Origin: Dillenia suffruticosa
Taxonomy: Eukaryota; Streptophyta; Magnoliopsida; Dilleniales; Dilleniaceae
Assembly (NCBI GenBank): GCA_033439265.1
Contig: JAVTVX010000008.1
Span: 2,046,001 to 2,110,000 of the forward strand
Reading direction: 5' to 3'
DNA length: 64,000 nucleotides
A model generated the notes under the pieces. It had not been told where the DNA came from. It saw nothing but the letters and a program-made list of their open reading frames with translations, and ran no database searches. This document shows, one piece after another, positions 63,401 through 64,000 of this stretch (position 1 is its first letter; each line of letters starts with the position of its first letter). The position numbers were made by a program, and so were the translations under genes.

Positions 63401-63573
63401 TTGATCAATTAGCCAAGGACAAAAAAAAAATCATTTTGGAAGGACTTGCGGTTCTCCTTTCAGAACAATTAAAGTTAATTTTCTCTGAACATGTTTATTT
63501 GTCATTAGAGAACTTAGACACTAATTTAGTAATTTTTTGGTAAATACCGCACTATGTTTTGAAACATTATCGA
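60433..63573. other. Right-end region without a recognised gene
   Basis: Less AT-rich than the central region, with several short open frames on both strands (for example the minus strand at 60770-61123) that match no family I know. It contains a poly-A tract near 61147-61173, T tracts near 62990-63006 and one exon-like ORF at 61431-61523. It may be an intron or flank of a gene lying partly beyond the window. Confidence 0.4.
61431..61523 (-). other. Possible terminal exon of an unrecognised gene
   Basis: After an acceptor-like TGTCCCAAACAG on the minus strand, 30 codons follow to TGA (YDYEFGDSLGFTLPSFEDFP in the middle). The residue choice is strikingly protein-like, acidic and aromatic. The frame is also open about 9 codons further upstream. 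I found no companion exon up to 64000, so it could be an orphan exon, a fragment, or chance. Confidence 0.25.
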
Positions 63574-63748
63574 GGGTGAATATGGGCGCAACAATAGAGT
63601 TACTCCTTTGATGACCTCAAGATCACGGATTTGAGGCATGAAAACAGTCTTTTTGTAAAAATACAAGAGAAAGGCTGTGTACATATACGTCCATCCTTCG
63701 TGCACTAAGTTGGGGAGCACTTTGTGCACTGATGAGTCTTTTTTGGTT
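63574..63748 (+). repeat. Au-type SINE, plus orientation
   Basis: The head is ATATGGGCGCAACAATAGAG, then TGACCTCAAGATCACGG and a box B variant GGATTTGAGGC. The Au landmarks follow: ACAGTCTTTTTGTAAAAATA, GAGAAAGGCTGTGTACATAT and GGGGAGCACTTTGTGCAC, with a T-rich end. It is clearly related to the minus-strand copy at 12808-13014 and more diverged in box B. Confidence 0.8.
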
Positions 63749-64000
63749 TTGAAACATTATCAAATGTGGTCCTCTAGATCAACTTTTATTGATCATGGTT
63801 ATTGTATGTAAGCCACATGCCGCTGGGGCTAGCTGTGATCATTAGGTGAAAGCTACCACTGCAACTTTCAAGGAGTCTGAATGGAAAAAAAAAAGGTGGT
63901 GCTTTGAGATACACTATTCTACTAACAAAAGGAATCCTTATCATCCTGTCCATGTCCTATAGAAATCAACCTTTTTGGATTCCTCTCTCTCTTATGGCTG

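Overview
The window looks like nuclear DNA of a flowering plant. It is AT-rich, its genes are split by GT-AG introns, CT/GA microsatellites sit in leaders and introns, tRNA-derived SINEs are common, and every recognisable gene belongs to a plant family. Gene content suggests a eudicot, but I cannot name the species.

Layout. 1-6.2 kb (+): the 3' two thirds of SPB1/FtsJ3, a nucleolar rRNA methyltransferase; its catalytic 5' exons lie outside the window. 9.0-11.4 kb (+): a five-exon universal stress protein. 15.8-18.1 kb (-): a seven-exon bHLH factor of the bHLH62/78 (CIB/BEE) type. 19.2-21.2 kb: an element with long terminal inverted repeats, probably a non-autonomous Mutator-like element. 21.2-36.1 kb: gene-poor DNA with SINE copies, microsatellites and short tandem duplications. 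36.2-38.4 kb (+): a RADIALIS-like single-MYB gene with a tiny second exon. 40.3-42.0 kb (+): a 3-ketoacyl-CoA synthase (KCS) copy that has lost its initiator ATG and carries a 213-bp intron. 45.1-46.6 kb (-): an intact, intronless KCS. 52.1-55.0 kb (+): a small 93-aa protein of unknown function with a long 5'UTR intron. 57.0-59.2 kb: leader-like sequences with E2F-type motifs but no recognisable coding product. 59.6-59.9 kb (-): a second RADIALIS-like gene. 60-64 kb: non-coding DNA with two SINEs and one orphan exon-like ORF.

The main large-scale pattern is the order RAD(+), KCS(+), KCS(-), RAD(-). Two gene families are each present twice, in mirrored order and orientation, around an axis near 43.5 kb. 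An inverted segmental duplication, later expanded on the right arm, is the simplest reading. The left KCS copy differs from the right one by an initiator context CACCTGG in place of CACCATGG, and by an intron bounded by near-identical 10-bp repeats.

The genes do not form an obvious pathway; each acts separately (ribosome biogenesis, stress signalling, transcription, very-long-chain fatty-acid elongation). I found no clearly new molecular system. The most testable novelties are the mirrored duplication, the KCS start and intron changes, the long-TIR element, and SINEs that combine different tRNA-like heads with one shared 3' body.
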